Part shown: piece after piece, positions 7,745 to 17,182 of the stretch
Numbering within the stretch: position 1 is the stretch's first letter
Layout: each line of letters starts with the position of its first letter
Assembly (NCBI GenBank): GCA_900321715.1
Contig: ONXC01000013.1
Coordinates: 58,804 to 122,803 of the forward strand
Length of the DNA stretch: 64,000 nucleotides
Direction of reading: 5' to 3'
DNA from: an uncultured Bacteroidales bacterium
GTDB lineage: Bacteria > Bacteroidota > Bacteroidia > Bacteroidales > UBA932
The notes under the pieces: generated by a model
The model's input: the letters and a program-made list of their open reading frames with translations, nothing else
Database searches by the model: none
Told to the model about the DNA's origin: nothing
Program-made: the position numbers and the translations under genes

Positions 7745-9079
7745 ATGTCAAACAATCTCGCTTTGAAAAAGGGTCTGAACGTACCTCTTGACGGTGCGGC
7801 AGCCCCGGAAGTCATCAGGCGGGTTACTCCTGACGTAGTTGCCGTAAAACCTACCGATTTCAAAGGTTTCCTCCCCAGGCTCCTGGTGAAGGAAGGTGAC
7901 GCGGTGCTTGCAGGTTCCCCCGTCATGGCTCACAAACAAAACCCCGAGATCCTCCTCACTTCGCCCGTAAGCGGCACCGTTGAGCAGATCGTAAGGGGTG
8001 AAAAGAGAAAATTGCTTGCGGTTCTGGTAAAGGCCTCCGATAAGCAGGAAGCCGTGGACTTTGGCGCCAAGGCTCCCGCCACGGACGCAGACGTCCGCGC
8101 CCTGCTCCTGAAGAGCGGCCTCTGGGGATCCCTCATCCAGCGCCCCTACGGCGTCATGGCAGATCCCGCCATCACCCCCAAGGCAATTTTCGTTTCATCA
8201 TTCAGCACGGCTCCCCTTGCCCCCAATGAGGACTTTGTCCTGGGAGATGCCCTGCCCGATATCCAGGCCGGTGCAGACGCCCTTGGCAAGATAGCGCCCG
8301 TGCATGTTTCAATCCGCAGGGAAAATTCGGCCTCAACGCCTTTCCACAAGCTTGAGAACGTTACTCTCCATGAGGTGAGCGGTCCCCATCCTGCAGGAAA
8401 CGTGGGTGTCCAGATAAGCCACATCTCCCCCATCATGAAGGGTGAGACCGTGTGGACGGTATCCCTTCTGCACCTTGCAGCTATCGGCCACCTCATCAAT
8501 ACCGGAAAGCTGGAGCTCACCCGCAAGGTGGCTGTTACCGGCCCTGCCGCAACCCGCAACGCATACGTTGCATGCCTCCCCGGCACTCCCGTGAGTGAGA
8601 TCACCCACGTGATGCCTGAAGTCCGTGTAATTGGCGGAGACGCCCTTACCGGTGAAAACCTTGGCAAAGACGGTTACCTTGGCTTCTTCCAGAACCAGCT
8701 CACCCTCCTTCATGAAGGTTATGAGCGTGAATGGTTCGGCTGGGCAAAGCCCTTCCGTCCCAAGGTGCACTCAAGTTCATGGTGCTACTTCTCCTGGCTC
8801 ACCCCTTCAAAGAAGTACCAGATGGACACCAACCTCCACGGCGGTCCCCGCGCCTTTGTGGAAACCAAATGCTTCGAGGATGTAACCCCCATGGACATCT
8901 TCCCCATCTACCTCATCAAGGCCTGCCTTGCAGGAGACATTGAGAAGATGGAGCAGTTCGGTATCTACGAAGTCCTTCCCGAAGACCTTGCCCTGTGCGA
9001 CTACGTAGACCCTTCCAAGAACGAGATCCAGGCCATTATCCAGAAGGGTATTGACCTCATGATCAAAGAAATGGCATAA
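7745..9079 (+). CDS. nqrA: Na+-translocating NADH:quinone reductase subunit A
   Basis: 444 residues, normal for NqrA. The N-terminus (ALKKGLNVPLDGAA) and the segments KPTDFKGFLPRLLVKEGDAV and SPVSGTVEQIVRGEKRKLLAV are typical of NqrA, a RnfC-like soluble subunit lacking iron-sulphur sites that faces the cytoplasm and contributes to quinone binding. First of six nqr genes in canonical order A-F, with nqrB starting 3 bases after its stop. The complex couples electron flow from NADH to quinone with Na+ export. Confidence 0.95.
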   Translation: MSNNLALKKGLNVPLDGAAAPEVIRRVTPDVVAVKPTDFKGFLPRLLVKEGDAVLAGSPVMAHKQNPEILLTSPVSGTVEQIVRGEKRKLLAVLVKASDKQEAVDFGAKAPATDADVRALLLKSGLWGSLIQRPYGVMADPAITPKAIFVSSFSTAPLAPNEDFVLGDALPDIQAGADALGKIAPVHVSIRRENSASTPFHKLENVTLHEVSGPHPAGNVGVQISHISPIMKGETVWTVSLLHLAAIGHLINTGKLELTRKVAVTGPAATRNAYVACLPGTPVSEITHVMPEVRVIGGDALTGENLGKDGYLGFFQNQLTLLHEGYEREWFGWAKPFRPKVHSSSWCYFSWLTPSKKYQMDTNLHGGPRAFVETKCFEDVTPMDIFPIYLIKACLAGDIEKMEQFGIYEVLPEDLALCDYVDPSKNEIQAIIQKGIDLMIKEMA

Positions 9080-9082
9080 GCT

Positions 9083-10225
9083 ATGGCAGATCAGAATAAA
9101 CCTGGCCTTTTTGAAAAAGGCGGCAAGCTGTACTGGCTTCACTCTTCCATCGACGCTTTTGACACCTTCCTCCGCGTTCCTGGCACCGTAACCTTCAAGG
9201 GTGCCCACGTTAGGGATGGCATAGACCTCAAGCGCGTGATGATCATGGTGGTCATCGCCCTGGTTCCCGCAGCCCTTTTCGGCATGTACAACGTAGGTCT
9301 CCAGACCTCTACGCTCTACGGCCTTGACTGGGGCTGGTTCCACATGTTCTGGTATGGTCTCCTCAGGATGCTCCCTCTGTTTGTGGTATCCTATGTGGTT
9401 GGCCTTGGTATTGAATTCGCTTCATCCCAGATAAGGGAAGAGGAGGTTAACGAGGGATACCTGGTAACTGGTTTCCTCATTCCTCTCATCGTTCCCGTGG
9501 ACGTTCCGCTCTGGATGCTGGCCCTGGCCGTTGCCTTCTCCGTCATCTTCGTGAAGGAGGTATTCGGCGGCACCGGCATGAATATATGGAATCCGGCTCT
9601 CGTTGCCCGCGCATTCCTGTTCTTCTCCTATCCTTCAAGCATGTCCGGCTCAAGCGTGTGGGTATCCAAGACATGGGTCCCCGCCCTCAAGGACGTGGAT
9701 GCAATATCGGCCGCAACTCCCCTTGCAATAGCTCACGACGGCGGCGTAGAGGCCCTGAGCTCCCAGTATTCCTTCATGGATATGTTCTGGGGCTTCATCC
9801 CCGGCTCCACCGGTGAGACTTCCGTAATTGCAATCCTGCTTGGTGCCTTCATCCTGATATGGACCGGAGTAGCTTCCTGGAAGATCATGGTAAGCTCCAT
9901 CGCCGGCGGTCTCCTGGTTGGCTGGCTTGGCCAGATTGCCGGAGCAACCACCCTCCCCTGCTACTACCAGCTGGTCATGGGCGGTTTCCTGTTCGGCTCA
10001 GTATTCATGGCAACAGATCCCGTCACCGCTGCACAGACAGAGGTTGGCAAGTGGATCTACGGTTTCCTGGTAGGTGCCCTCGCCGTTGTGGTCCGTCTGT
10101 GGAACCCCGGTTACATGGAGGGCATGATGCTGGCTATCCTGTTCATGAACACCATGGCGCCCATCATTGACCACTGCGTAGTCAGTGCCCACACAAACCG
10201 CAGGCTTAAATCTGCCAAAGCATAG
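9083..10225 (+). CDS. nqrB: Na+-translocating NADH:quinone reductase subunit B
   Basis: 380 residues with about ten hydrophobic membrane segments, RnfD/NqrB family. The segment GGTGMNIWNPALVARAFLFFSYPSSMSGSS is a family signature. The sequence DAISAATPLA holds the motif S-A-T of the kind used for covalent FMN attachment through threonine. NqrB is the main membrane subunit that carries FMN and riboflavin and forms the Na+ path. It sits between nqrA and nqrC in one operon. Confidence 0.95.
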   Translation: MADQNKPGLFEKGGKLYWLHSSIDAFDTFLRVPGTVTFKGAHVRDGIDLKRVMIMVVIALVPAALFGMYNVGLQTSTLYGLDWGWFHMFWYGLLRMLPLFVVSYVVGLGIEFASSQIREEEVNEGYLVTGFLIPLIVPVDVPLWMLALAVAFSVIFVKEVFGGTGMNIWNPALVARAFLFFSYPSSMSGSSVWVSKTWVPALKDVDAISAATPLAIAHDGGVEALSSQYSFMDMFWGFIPGSTGETSVIAILLGAFILIWTGVASWKIMVSSIAGGLLVGWLGQIAGATTLPCYYQLVMGGFLFGSVFMATDPVTAAQTEVGKWIYGFLVGALAVVVRLWNPGYMEGMMLAILFMNTMAPIIDHCVVSAHTNRRLKSAKA

Positions 10226-10237
10226 GAGGAGAGAGAT

Positions 10238-11083
10238 ATGAATACAAACAACAACGTATACACCGTAGTCTACACCACCGTAATAGTAGTGGTAGTAGCC
10301 GCCATCCTCGCCTTCGTATCCCAGAGCCTCAAGGCAAAGCAGGACGCCAATGAAAAGGCGGAAACCATTTCCCAGATGCTCACCAGCGCAGGTTACGGCA
10401 CCAAGGCGGAACTTGACCTCCTTGGCAATAATGCAAAGCTGGACAAGTACGCAGAGGAAATTGAGGAGGCATTCATCATCAACCTTGAAGGTGAGAAAGT
10501 CAGGGAGCTTGAAGGAATCACCGTTTACGGTCCCAAGGATCTCAAGCGCCAGAACTACAACATCAAGGGCGGCGCCAACAAAACCGGAGAGCCTGAGATT
10601 CCCGTTTTCATCTTCAAGAACGGCCGCACTGTGGTTCCCATCTACGGAGCCGGCCTGTGGGGCCCTATCTGGGGATACATCTCCTTCAACTCAGACCTTT
10701 CCACCATCGGCGGCGCATACTTCGACCATGAATCAGAGACCGCCGGCCTTGGTGCCAAGATCAAGGACGACCCTTCCTTCCAGGCCGAATTCATAGGTGA
10801 AAAGGCCGATTTCTCTTCAATGAATGTCTTTGACATCGTGAAGGGCGGCTCCCCCAGGGATGCCGAAGGAAAGTCCGTGGTTGACAACAAGATTGACGCA
10901 ATTACCGGCGCTACCATGACCTCCCAGGGCCTTGACGCCGCAATTGACACCTGGCTCGCAGCCTACGCAAAGTACTTCCTCGGAGAAAAGCCCGCCTGTG
11001 ACAAACCCTGCTGCGGCGGTGAAGAAATGGAAGAGCCCTGCGACGGAAACTGTGAACATCACCATAATGAAGTGGAGGACTAA
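10238..11083 (+). CDS. nqrC: Na+-translocating NADH:quinone reductase subunit C with Cys/His-rich tail
   Basis: 281 residues. One N-terminal membrane helix (VYTVVYTTVIVVVVAAILAFV) is followed by a soluble periplasmic FMN-binding domain. ITGATMTSQG near residue 225 is the site where FMN is joined to threonine. The last 30 residues form a tail with six cysteines and three adjacent histidines (CDKPCC, CDGNCEHHH), which I do not know from other NqrC proteins and which looks able to bind metal. A strong AGGAGG-like ribosome binding site precedes the ATG, unusual for this genome. Confidence 0.93.
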   Translation: MNTNNNVYTVVYTTVIVVVVAAILAFVSQSLKAKQDANEKAETISQMLTSAGYGTKAELDLLGNNAKLDKYAEEIEEAFIINLEGEKVRELEGITVYGPKDLKRQNYNIKGGANKTGEPEIPVFIFKNGRTVVPIYGAGLWGPIWGYISFNSDLSTIGGAYFDHESETAGLGAKIKDDPSFQAEFIGEKADFSSMNVFDIVKGGSPRDAEGKSVVDNKIDAITGATMTSQGLDAAIDTWLAAYAKYFLGEKPACDKPCCGGEEMEEPCDGNCEHHHNEVED

Positions 11084-11086
11084 GCC

Positions 11087-11701
11087 ATGGATGCAAAACT
11101 GAAAGAAACCATTCTGAACCCTATCTTCAAGGGTAATCCCATTACCGTACTGGTTCTGGGTATCTGCTCTTCCCTGGCGGTCACCGTCACCCTGAAGGGC
11201 GCGCTGGTCATGGCCCTGTCCGTCATAGTTGTCTGCGGCATCTCCAGCCTTATCCTGTCACTGCTCAGAAAGACCATCCCCGGCCGTGTACGTATCATCG
11301 TACAGCTTGTGGTGGTGGCCATGATGGTTATCCTGGTGGACCAGATCCTCAAGAGCTTCGAAGCCACCTATGCCATCGACAAGCAGCTGTCCGTCTATAT
11401 CGGCCTTATCATTACAAACTGTATTGTGATGGGCCGCATTGAGGCTTTCGCCCTTGGCAACAAGCCCTGGCCCAGCTTCCTCGACGGTATTGCAAACGGC
11501 GCCGGATACGGCCTTATCCTTATTATAGTAGCTTTCTTCCGCGAGCTTCTTGGAAGTGGAACCCTCTTCGGGTTTGACATCCTGAACCGCTTCGGCTACG
11601 TTCCCAACAACCTGGTTATCCTGCCGCCCTTCGCCCTCATCCTCCTCGGATGCATCGTGTGGGTGCAGCGCTCCATCCAGAAAGACCTTCAGGAAAAATA
11701 A
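11087..11701 (+). CDS. nqrD: Na+-translocating NADH:quinone reductase subunit D
   Basis: 204 residues, highly hydrophobic, about six membrane helices. The segments LGICSSLAVTVTLKGALVMAL and YIGLIITNCIVMGRIEAFA are typical of NqrD/RnfE; the cysteines in these helices help hold the intramembrane [2Fe-2S] cluster between NqrD and NqrE. It follows nqrC by 3 bases and precedes nqrE by 12 bases. Confidence 0.95.
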   Translation: MDAKLKETILNPIFKGNPITVLVLGICSSLAVTVTLKGALVMALSVIVVCGISSLILSLLRKTIPGRVRIIVQLVVVAMMVILVDQILKSFEATYAIDKQLSVYIGLIITNCIVMGRIEAFALGNKPWPSFLDGIANGAGYGLILIIVAFFRELLGSGTLFGFDILNRFGYVPNNLVILPPFALILLGCIVWVQRSIQKDLQEK

Positions 11702-11713
11702 AAGTACAGACCT

Positions 11714-12328
11714 ATGGAATACCTTAGCTTATTTGTAAAGTCCATCTTCGTGGACAACATGATTTTCGCTTACTTCCTGGGAATGTGCTCTTTCCTGGCA
11801 GTATCGAAAAACGTCAAGACAGCCGCAGGCCTTGGCCTTGCAGTTATCTTCGTGCTTCTGGTGACCCTCCCCATCAACTATCTCCTGAACTCCTACGTCC
11901 TCCAGCCCGGCGCCCTCAAGTGGATCAGCCCTGAACTGGCCGGCGTAGACCTGAGCTTCCTGAGCTTCATCGTGTTCATTGCAGTCATTGCCGCAATTGT
12001 CCAGATAGTGGAGATGGTGGTGGAGAAATTCTCTCCGGAACTCTACTCTTCCCTTGGTATCTTCCTGCCCCTTATCGCAGTGAACTGCGCCATCCTTGGC
12101 GGTTCGCTCTTCATGCAGCAGAAAGACTTCCTGAACATTGGAGAGGCAACCGTCTACTCACTGGGTTCAGGCCTGGGCTGGTTCCTTGCAATCGTGTCCC
12201 TGGCCGCCATCCGTGAGAAGATGAGCTACTCCAACGTTCCCGCAGCCCTCAAGGGCCTTGGCATCACATTCATCACCGTGGGTCTTATGGGCATTGCCTT
12301 CATGACCTTCATGGGCATTTCACTGTAG
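11714..12328 (+). CDS. nqrE: Na+-translocating NADH:quinone reductase subunit E
   Basis: 204 residues, RnfA/NqrE family, about six membrane helices in inverted topology to NqrD. The segments [20 protein letters not shown] and [17 protein letters not shown] carry the conserved cysteines for the shared [2Fe-2S] cluster. Canonical place and size in the operon. Confidence 0.95.
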   Translation: MEYLSLFVKSIFVDNMIFAYFLGMCSFLAVSKNVKTAAGLGLAVIFVLLVTLPINYLLNSYVLQPGALKWISPELAGVDLSFLSFIVFIAVIAAIVQIVEMVVEKFSPELYSSLGIFLPLIAVNCAILGGSLFMQQKDFLNIGEATVYSLGSGLGWFLAIVSLAAIREKMSYSNVPAALKGLGITFITVGLMGIAFMTFMGISL

Positions 12329-12340
12329 GAGGACCGCCAT

Positions 12341-13615
12341 ATGACAAGTACTATCATTGCTTCAATAGGAGTCATCGTTGTTGTGACCCTTATCCTTGTT
12401 GCGCTCCTTCTCTGGATCAAGACCGCCCTCACCCCTTCCGGTACCGTAAAGATCAATATCAACAACGGCACCAAGGAGCTTGAGGTCACCCCCGGCGGAG
12501 ACGTCATGCACACCCTGGCCGATCACGGAATCTTCCTTCCTTCGGCCTGCGGCGGCAAGGCCAACTGCGGCCAGTGCAAGCTCCAGGTTCTTGCCGGCGG
12601 CGGCACCATCCTTCCCACTGAAACGGGTTTCTTCTCCCGCAAGCAGATCAAGGAAGGCTGGCGTCTGGGCTGTCAGGTAAAGGTCAAGGACAACATTGAG
12701 ATTGCCGTTCCGGAAAGCGCCCTCTCCGTCAAAAAACTTGAATGCGAGGTCATTTCCAATGACAACGTGGCCACCTTCATCAAGGAATTCACCGTCCGTC
12801 TCCCCGAAGGAGAGCACATTGACTTCAAGTCCGGTGAATACATCCAGATTGACATCCCTGAATATGAGGCCGATTTCTCAGATATGGGTGTGGCCGATAT
12901 CTACAAGGGAGACTGGGAGAAGTACGGCATCACTTCCCTGAAGTTCAAGAACACCGTTCCCACCATCAGGGCATACTCCATGGCCAGCTATCCCGCAGAG
13001 AAGGACCTTATCAAACTGAACGTGCGTATTGCAACTCCTCCGTTTGACAGGACCCAGCCCAAGGGCGTATTCAAGTTCGTCCCAGGCGTTCCTCCGGGAA
13101 TTGCCTCCACCTACGTGTTCTCACGTAAGCCCGGAGACAAGGTATGGATAAGCGGCCCTTACGGAGAATTCCTCCTTCCCAAGGACGACCCTGACTCCCA
13201 GGAATACGTATTTGTGGGCGGCGGCGCCGGTATGGCACCTCTCCGCAGCCACATCATGCACCTTTTCAAGACCTTAAAGACCAAGAAGGAAGTTCACTTC
13301 TTCTACGGCGCCCGCGCCCTTGTGGAAGCCTTCTATCTGGAAGATTTCGCAGAAATCGAGAAAGATTTCCCCAACTTCCACTTCCATCTTGCCCTTGACC
13401 GTCCGGATCCCGCAGCAGACGCTGCAGGCGTGAAGTACACCGCCGGCTTCGTTCACAATGTGATGAACGAGACCTACCTCAAGGACCACGAGGCTCCGGA
13501 GGACATCAAGTACTTCATGTGCGGTCCGCCCATGATGACAAAGTGCGTATGTGACCTCCTTGACAGCCTTGGAGTTGCCCCGGAGAGCATCCTCTTCGAC
13601 AACTTCGGAGGTTAA
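12341..13615 (+). CDS. nqrF: Na+-translocating NADH:quinone reductase subunit F
   Basis: 424 residues. An N-terminal membrane helix (residues 5-27) anchors a ferredoxin domain with the [2Fe-2S] cysteines C70, C76 and C79 (ACGGKANCGQC) and a fourth in the LGCQV segment near residue 111. Next is an FAD-binding domain (RAYSMAS) and an NAD-binding domain (GGGAGMAPLRSH, FYGAR, CGPPMM), ending in ILFDNFGG. It takes electrons from NADH and starts the electron path of the complex. A strong AGGAGG ribosome binding site precedes the ATG. A terminator follows at 13632. Confidence 0.96.
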   Translation: MTSTIIASIGVIVVVTLILVALLLWIKTALTPSGTVKININNGTKELEVTPGGDVMHTLADHGIFLPSACGGKANCGQCKLQVLAGGGTILPTETGFFSRKQIKEGWRLGCQVKVKDNIEIAVPESALSVKKLECEVISNDNVATFIKEFTVRLPEGEHIDFKSGEYIQIDIPEYEADFSDMGVADIYKGDWEKYGITSLKFKNTVPTIRAYSMASYPAEKDLIKLNVRIATPPFDRTQPKGVFKFVPGVPPGIASTYVFSRKPGDKVWISGPYGEFLLPKDDPDSQEYVFVGGGAGMAPLRSHIMHLFKTLKTKKEVHFFYGARALVEAFYLEDFAEIEKDFPNFHFHLALDRPDPAADAAGVKYTAGFVHNVMNETYLKDHEAPEDIKYFMCGPPMMTKCVCDLLDSLGVAPESILFDNFGG

Positions 13616-13631
13616 TCTTCCAGTACGGATT

Positions 13632-13662
13632 AAGCCGGCCCCCACAAAGGGCCGGCTTTTTT
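13632..13662 (+). terminator. Terminator of the nqr operon
   Basis: A 10-base-pair GC-rich stem (aagccggccc at 13632-13641 with gggccggctt at 13649-13658) followed by six T residues, 17 bases after the nqrF stop. Confidence 0.9.
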
Positions 13663-13700
13663 ATCACAAAAAACAGAAACTTTTTTTGTGATTGAACCCT

Positions 13701-13736
13701 TGAAACGTAAAATCTTTGCGTTTCATCACGTGAAAC
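13701..13736 (+). promoter_or_regulatory. Alternating inverted repeats before FimB-like operon
   Basis: tgaaacg (13701-13707), cgtttca (13719-13725) and tgaaac (13731-13736) form overlapping inverted repeats around aatctttg, a possible -7 box. The layout suggests a regulator binding site at the promoter of the fimbrial-type operon. The regulator is unknown. Confidence 0.4.
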
Positions 13737-13840
13737 AACACTTTTTTTCAAAGGATGCTTGGAACAGGCGGTAACTGTGGATAGTTTTGCTTCCGGACTA
13801 TTGCTTGAAGAAAATGACAAACGCAATACATACAGGCCGG

Positions 13841-14806
13841 ATGTCTTTCATCATTACCGTCACCAGAAATCTATTTGCTTGCCGCACGTCTGCGGCGTTA
13901 TTGGCTGCGCTCTTGCAGTATCCGGCCTTTTTTTGCTGCACGCCCGTCCCCGCCCCGGCAAAGAGAATCGCGGCGGGAGAATATATAGATGTATTCTTCT
14001 TTGACACGCTCTCTCCCCAGTACCTGGACTCCTATCAGCGCCTGAAGGCAGGCGACGTCCTCTACGCCATGTCCTCAGTGGGTCCAAAACGCGTTGTAGC
14101 ACTCTCAGTGGGCTCAAAGGACGCAATGACCTGGGCCGATATCCGTACTTACGCAGACCTTTGCAAGTACAGTTTCTCCCTTAAGGAAGATTCGCCCGGG
14201 AAGCCTCTCATGGCCTCGGAAGGGATCCTTGGAGACGGAATCTCACGCGTAGCAGACCTTCAGATGAGAACTTCCCTTGCAAGGGTGGTACTTGGGAGCG
14301 TCGCCTGCGATTTCACAGACACACCATATACGGGCCAGGGCTTTGACAACAGACTCATATACATGCAGTATGCCGGAGTGGAGGCAAGGCCTTTCGGCCC
14401 CGGCCATGAAATCCCGCTTTCCACAATAAACCAGGGCTGGCTGGACAGTGCGGCCGTAATGTCCTTCCCCAGACCGGATATGCTCCTCCAGAGCGGCCTT
14501 GGCACTATCTGGAGGCAGAGGATAAAGGAGGAGAGGGAGTTCTGGTGCTACGGAAATGACGTGGATTCATCGGCCCTTGGAAGGCCCGTGACAAGGATAG
14601 TCCTGGACGGCTATGTGGGAGAGCACCACTGCTATTATCCAATTGAGCTGCCACGGCTTAAGGCCGGGCAGACAATGAGGCTGGATGTCACCATCCTGAG
14701 GATGGGGACGCCGGACCCGGATATCCCCGCCGGAGGGGACATGATAAAGCTTGAGACCAGGACAGCGCCCTGGATAATCAGGGATGAAAGAGAGGAGACA
14801 TTTTGA
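13841..14806 (+). CDS. Mfa2/FimB-like fimbrial accessory protein candidate
   Basis: 321 residues from the ATG at 13841; ATG at 13814 or TTG at 13787 are alternatives. A hydrophobic N-terminal segment ends in FFCCTP, compatible with export and a lipid-anchor cysteine. The rest is beta-rich, with the fimbrillin/FimB-like ending in which a strand carrying a charged basic patch (MRLDVTILRMGTPDPDIP) is followed by a short terminal strand. The stop overlaps the next start (TGATG), and that neighbour is a clearer FimB/Mfa2-type protein, so the two are probably co-translated parts of one type V pilus-like surface structure. No major fimbrillin gene is present in the window. Confidence 0.55.
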   Translation: MSFIITVTRNLFACRTSAALLAALLQYPAFFCCTPVPAPAKRIAAGEYIDVFFFDTLSPQYLDSYQRLKAGDVLYAMSSVGPKRVVALSVGSKDAMTWADIRTYADLCKYSFSLKEDSPGKPLMASEGILGDGISRVADLQMRTSLARVVLGSVACDFTDTPYTGQGFDNRLIYMQYAGVEARPFGPGHEIPLSTINQGWLDSAAVMSFPRPDMLLQSGLGTIWRQRIKEEREFWCYGNDVDSSALGRPVTRIVLDGYVGEHHCYYPIELPRLKAGQTMRLDVTILRMGTPDPDIPAGGDMIKLETRTAPWIIRDEREETF

Positions 14807-15726
14807 TGGCAAGAGGGGTTAGATGGTTAATAATTTTGCTCGTGGCCGCATGTACGCGTGTGGAGGAGCCTTCCAGCGAGGTTTCAATAACCCTCCTCGC
14901 ACCGGAACCCCACACGCGTTCAGGCGACCCTGAAGAGTCTCTTATCACGGATTATGACCTCTTTGTCTTCAACAGCTTCGGCCTTCTGGAAAAGAAGGTC
15001 TATGTGCCAAGGAGGGAGTATTCTTCAGATGCTCCTTCCTGCACTGCAAGGCTTCTCAAAGACGCGCCTTACACTATTCTTGCCGCGGCAAATATTGGTT
15101 ATGAACTGAGACTTGGCTCCATTGAAGAGGCTCTTTCCTACCGCTACCACATGGCCTATCCCGATGAATTCTCACAGGGAATGCCAATGTCGGCCTGCAT
15201 GATGGAGGCTGTAGCCGGGAAAGACTCCATGATAGAGGTCCAACTGGAGCGGCTCATGTCAAGGGTAGACCTGAGGGTAGACCGTCGCAGCCTCAATGAG
15301 GACGTATCCCTTCGCGTTCTCTCTGTTGAGGTGTGTAACCAGGCTTCTTCCGTGGTCCTGTTTGGAGAAAGCCGCGTGGAAGCCTGGGGGCAGCTTTTCA
15401 CCGGGGGCTACTCAAAGACCGGTGAGCAGGTGTACAACCTCAATCATGAGACCCTTGACGGCATAAGCGGAGCAGTGCCCCTGTATCTTCTGGAAAGCGT
15501 TCCAGGCGGCCTTGTCCAGCCATATATAGAGGTAAAGGCCGATTACCACTCCTCCACCTGCCATACCCGGCCGGGAGAGGTGCTTATCTACCGCTTTTAC
15601 ATAAATGAAGATGAGGGTAACATGCGGAATACAGTCTACCCCATAATACTGAAGCCCTCCGGCACCGGACTGGAATGCCAGGACGGCTGGCGGCTGGATA
15701 AGAGCGCCCTGATTACAGCATTTTAG
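14806..15726 (+). CDS. FimB/Mfa2 family fimbrial anchor lipoprotein
   Basis: 306 residues. Signal peptide RWLIILLVAAC with cysteine at the lipobox. The opening of the mature part (TRSGDPEESLITDYDLFVFNSFGLLEKKVYV) is the typical start of Bacteroidales FimB/Mfa2 proteins, which anchor type V fimbriae in the outer membrane and limit their length. The segment RLMSRVDLRVD followed by later strands (VYPIILKPSG) completes the two-domain transthyretin-like pattern. It overlaps the previous gene by one base and converges on rfbD with a 14-base overlap. Confidence 0.75.
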   Translation: MARGVRWLIILLVAACTRVEEPSSEVSITLLAPEPHTRSGDPEESLITDYDLFVFNSFGLLEKKVYVPRREYSSDAPSCTARLLKDAPYTILAAANIGYELRLGSIEEALSYRYHMAYPDEFSQGMPMSACMMEAVAGKDSMIEVQLERLMSRVDLRVDRRSLNEDVSLRVLSVEVCNQASSVVLFGESRVEAWGQLFTGGYSKTGEQVYNLNHETLDGISGAVPLYLLESVPGGLVQPYIEVKADYHSSTCHTRPGEVLIYRFYINEDEGNMRNTVYPIILKPSGTGLECQDGWRLDKSALITAF

Positions 15727-16552
15727 CCAGGCACTCCTTCAGGGAATCTGTCCAGTAAGGGATTTTAAGGCCGAATGTCTCCTTGACAAGAGTCTTGTCC
15801 AGGACGGAATATGCGGGCCGATGCACCTTTGAGGAGAATTCTCCGGAGTGGCATGGCCTTATCTCGCAGGCGGTATGACCGGAGAGAGCGGCAATTGCCT
15901 TTGCAAAGTCATACCAGGAGCATACTCCCTCATTGGAATAATTGTAGATACCTTCAACCGGGGCTTCCAGGATACGAATTATGGCTGCAGCAAGGTCTGA
16001 GGCGAAGGTGGGGGTTCCAACCTGGTCGAAGACCACACTTACTACCGGCCTTGCAGACGTAAGCTCAAGCATGGTCTTCACAAAATTCTTCCCGTACGGG
16101 CTGTACAGCCATGATGTGCGGATGATGACATGACGTACCCCTGAACTTATCACTGCCTCCTCTCCGTGAAGCTTCGTAAGCCCATAGACACCCGTGGGCG
16201 TACCCTTCATATCCTCCTTGCAGGGAGTATTGTACGGCTCCTTTCCAAACACATAATCAGTGGAGATATGTACAAGGAGCCCGCCGACTTCCTTCATGGC
16301 AGCTGCGAGATTTCCAACGGCCGTAGCGTTGAGGAGCTCTGCAAGCTCATAATTATCCTCTGCTGCTTCCACATTGGTGTAGCCGGCGCAGTTCACTATG
16401 GCATCTATCTTCTCTTGGGCCACAAGTGCACACACGGCCTGAAGGTCCGTTATGTCCAGCTCCTCGATGTCCGTATAGATGAAATTCTGAGGACACAGAT
16501 CCTCTATGGAGCGTCCCAGCTGGCCTTTTGCACCTGTTACTAGTACCTTCAT
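15713..16552 (-). CDS. rfbD: dTDP-4-dehydrorhamnose reductase
   Basis: 279 residues. N-terminal Rossmann motif VTGAKGQLGRS (GxxGxxG), a catalytic-type YGLTKLHGE segment (YxxxK), and VHISTDYVFGKEPYNTP, all signatures of RmlD. It reduces dTDP-4-keto-L-rhamnose with NAD(P)H, the last step of dTDP-L-rhamnose synthesis for cell-surface polysaccharide. Its start overlaps the rfbC stop by four bases (ATGA), so the pair is translationally coupled. rfbA and rfbB are not in the window. Confidence 0.93.
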   Translation of the reverse strand: MKVLVTGAKGQLGRSIEDLCPQNFIYTDIEELDITDLQAVCALVAQEKIDAIVNCAGYTNVEAAEDNYELAELLNATAVGNLAAAMKEVGGLLVHISTDYVFGKEPYNTPCKEDMKGTPTGVYGLTKLHGEEAVISSGVRHVIIRTSWLYSPYGKNFVKTMLELTSARPVVSVVFDQVGTPTFASDLAAAIIRILEAPVEGIYNYSNEGVCSWYDFAKAIAALSGHTACEIRPCHSGEFSSKVHRPAYSVLDKTLVKETFGLKIPYWTDSLKECLAKML

Positions 16553-17127
16553 CTGGCGTAATAATCTATGGAATAGTCAAAAAGGTCTGTGGCCTGGGAA
16601 AGAAGCGGATGGCACTTATCCTTCTCAGAGAGAATAATATCCTCCGGGGGAAGTCCCCAGTCTATTCCCAGGGAAGGGTCGTTCCAGGCTATTGCGCCTT
16701 CCTCAGACGGCTCATAGAAAGCATCGCACTTATACTGGAAAACGGCCTCCTGGCTAAGTACGGCAAAGCCGTGGGCAAAACCGCGCGGCACAAAGAACTG
16801 GCGGTGATTCTCTGAGGAAAGCTCGCAGGCCACATGCTTCCCGAACCACGGAGAGCCGCGCCTTATATCCACCACAACGTCCAGCACCCGGCCGCTTACA
16901 ACCCTCACAAGCTTGCTCTGGGAGAAGGCTCCCCTCTGGTAATGAAGCCCCCGCACAACGCCGTAGGAGCTCCTGCTTTCATTGTCCTGGACAAAGTCTA
17001 TGGGCCCCACAAGGGAGTCAAAGTCTCTCTTGTTCCAGCTTTCCATGAAATATCCGCGGCTGTCTCCAAAAACCCTGGGTTCAAGGATGAGGACTCCGGG
17101 AATCTCTGTCTGAATTACATCTATCAT
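16549..17127 (-). CDS. rfbC: dTDP-4-dehydrorhamnose 3,5-epimerase
   Basis: 192 residues, normal length for RmlC. IPGVLILEPRVFGDSRGYFMESWN, the catalytic-histidine segment VRGLHYQ, and FVPRGFAHGFAVLS are family hallmarks, as is ILSEKDKCHPLL near the C-terminus. It epimerises C3 and C5 of dTDP-4-keto-6-deoxyglucose. First gene of the rfbC-rfbD pair, divergent from a glycosyltransferase gene. Confidence 0.95.
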   Translation of the reverse strand: MIDVIQTEIPGVLILEPRVFGDSRGYFMESWNKRDFDSLVGPIDFVQDNESRSSYGVVRGLHYQRGAFSQSKLVRVVSGRVLDVVVDIRRGSPWFGKHVACELSSENHRQFFVPRGFAHGFAVLSQEAVFQYKCDAFYEPSEEGAIAWNDPSLGIDWGLPPEDIILSEKDKCHPLLSQATDLFDYSIDYYAR

Positions 17128-17182
17128 CGGCGGCCTTTAATTCTTGCAAATATACGAAAATATCCGTATCATTGCATCCAGT

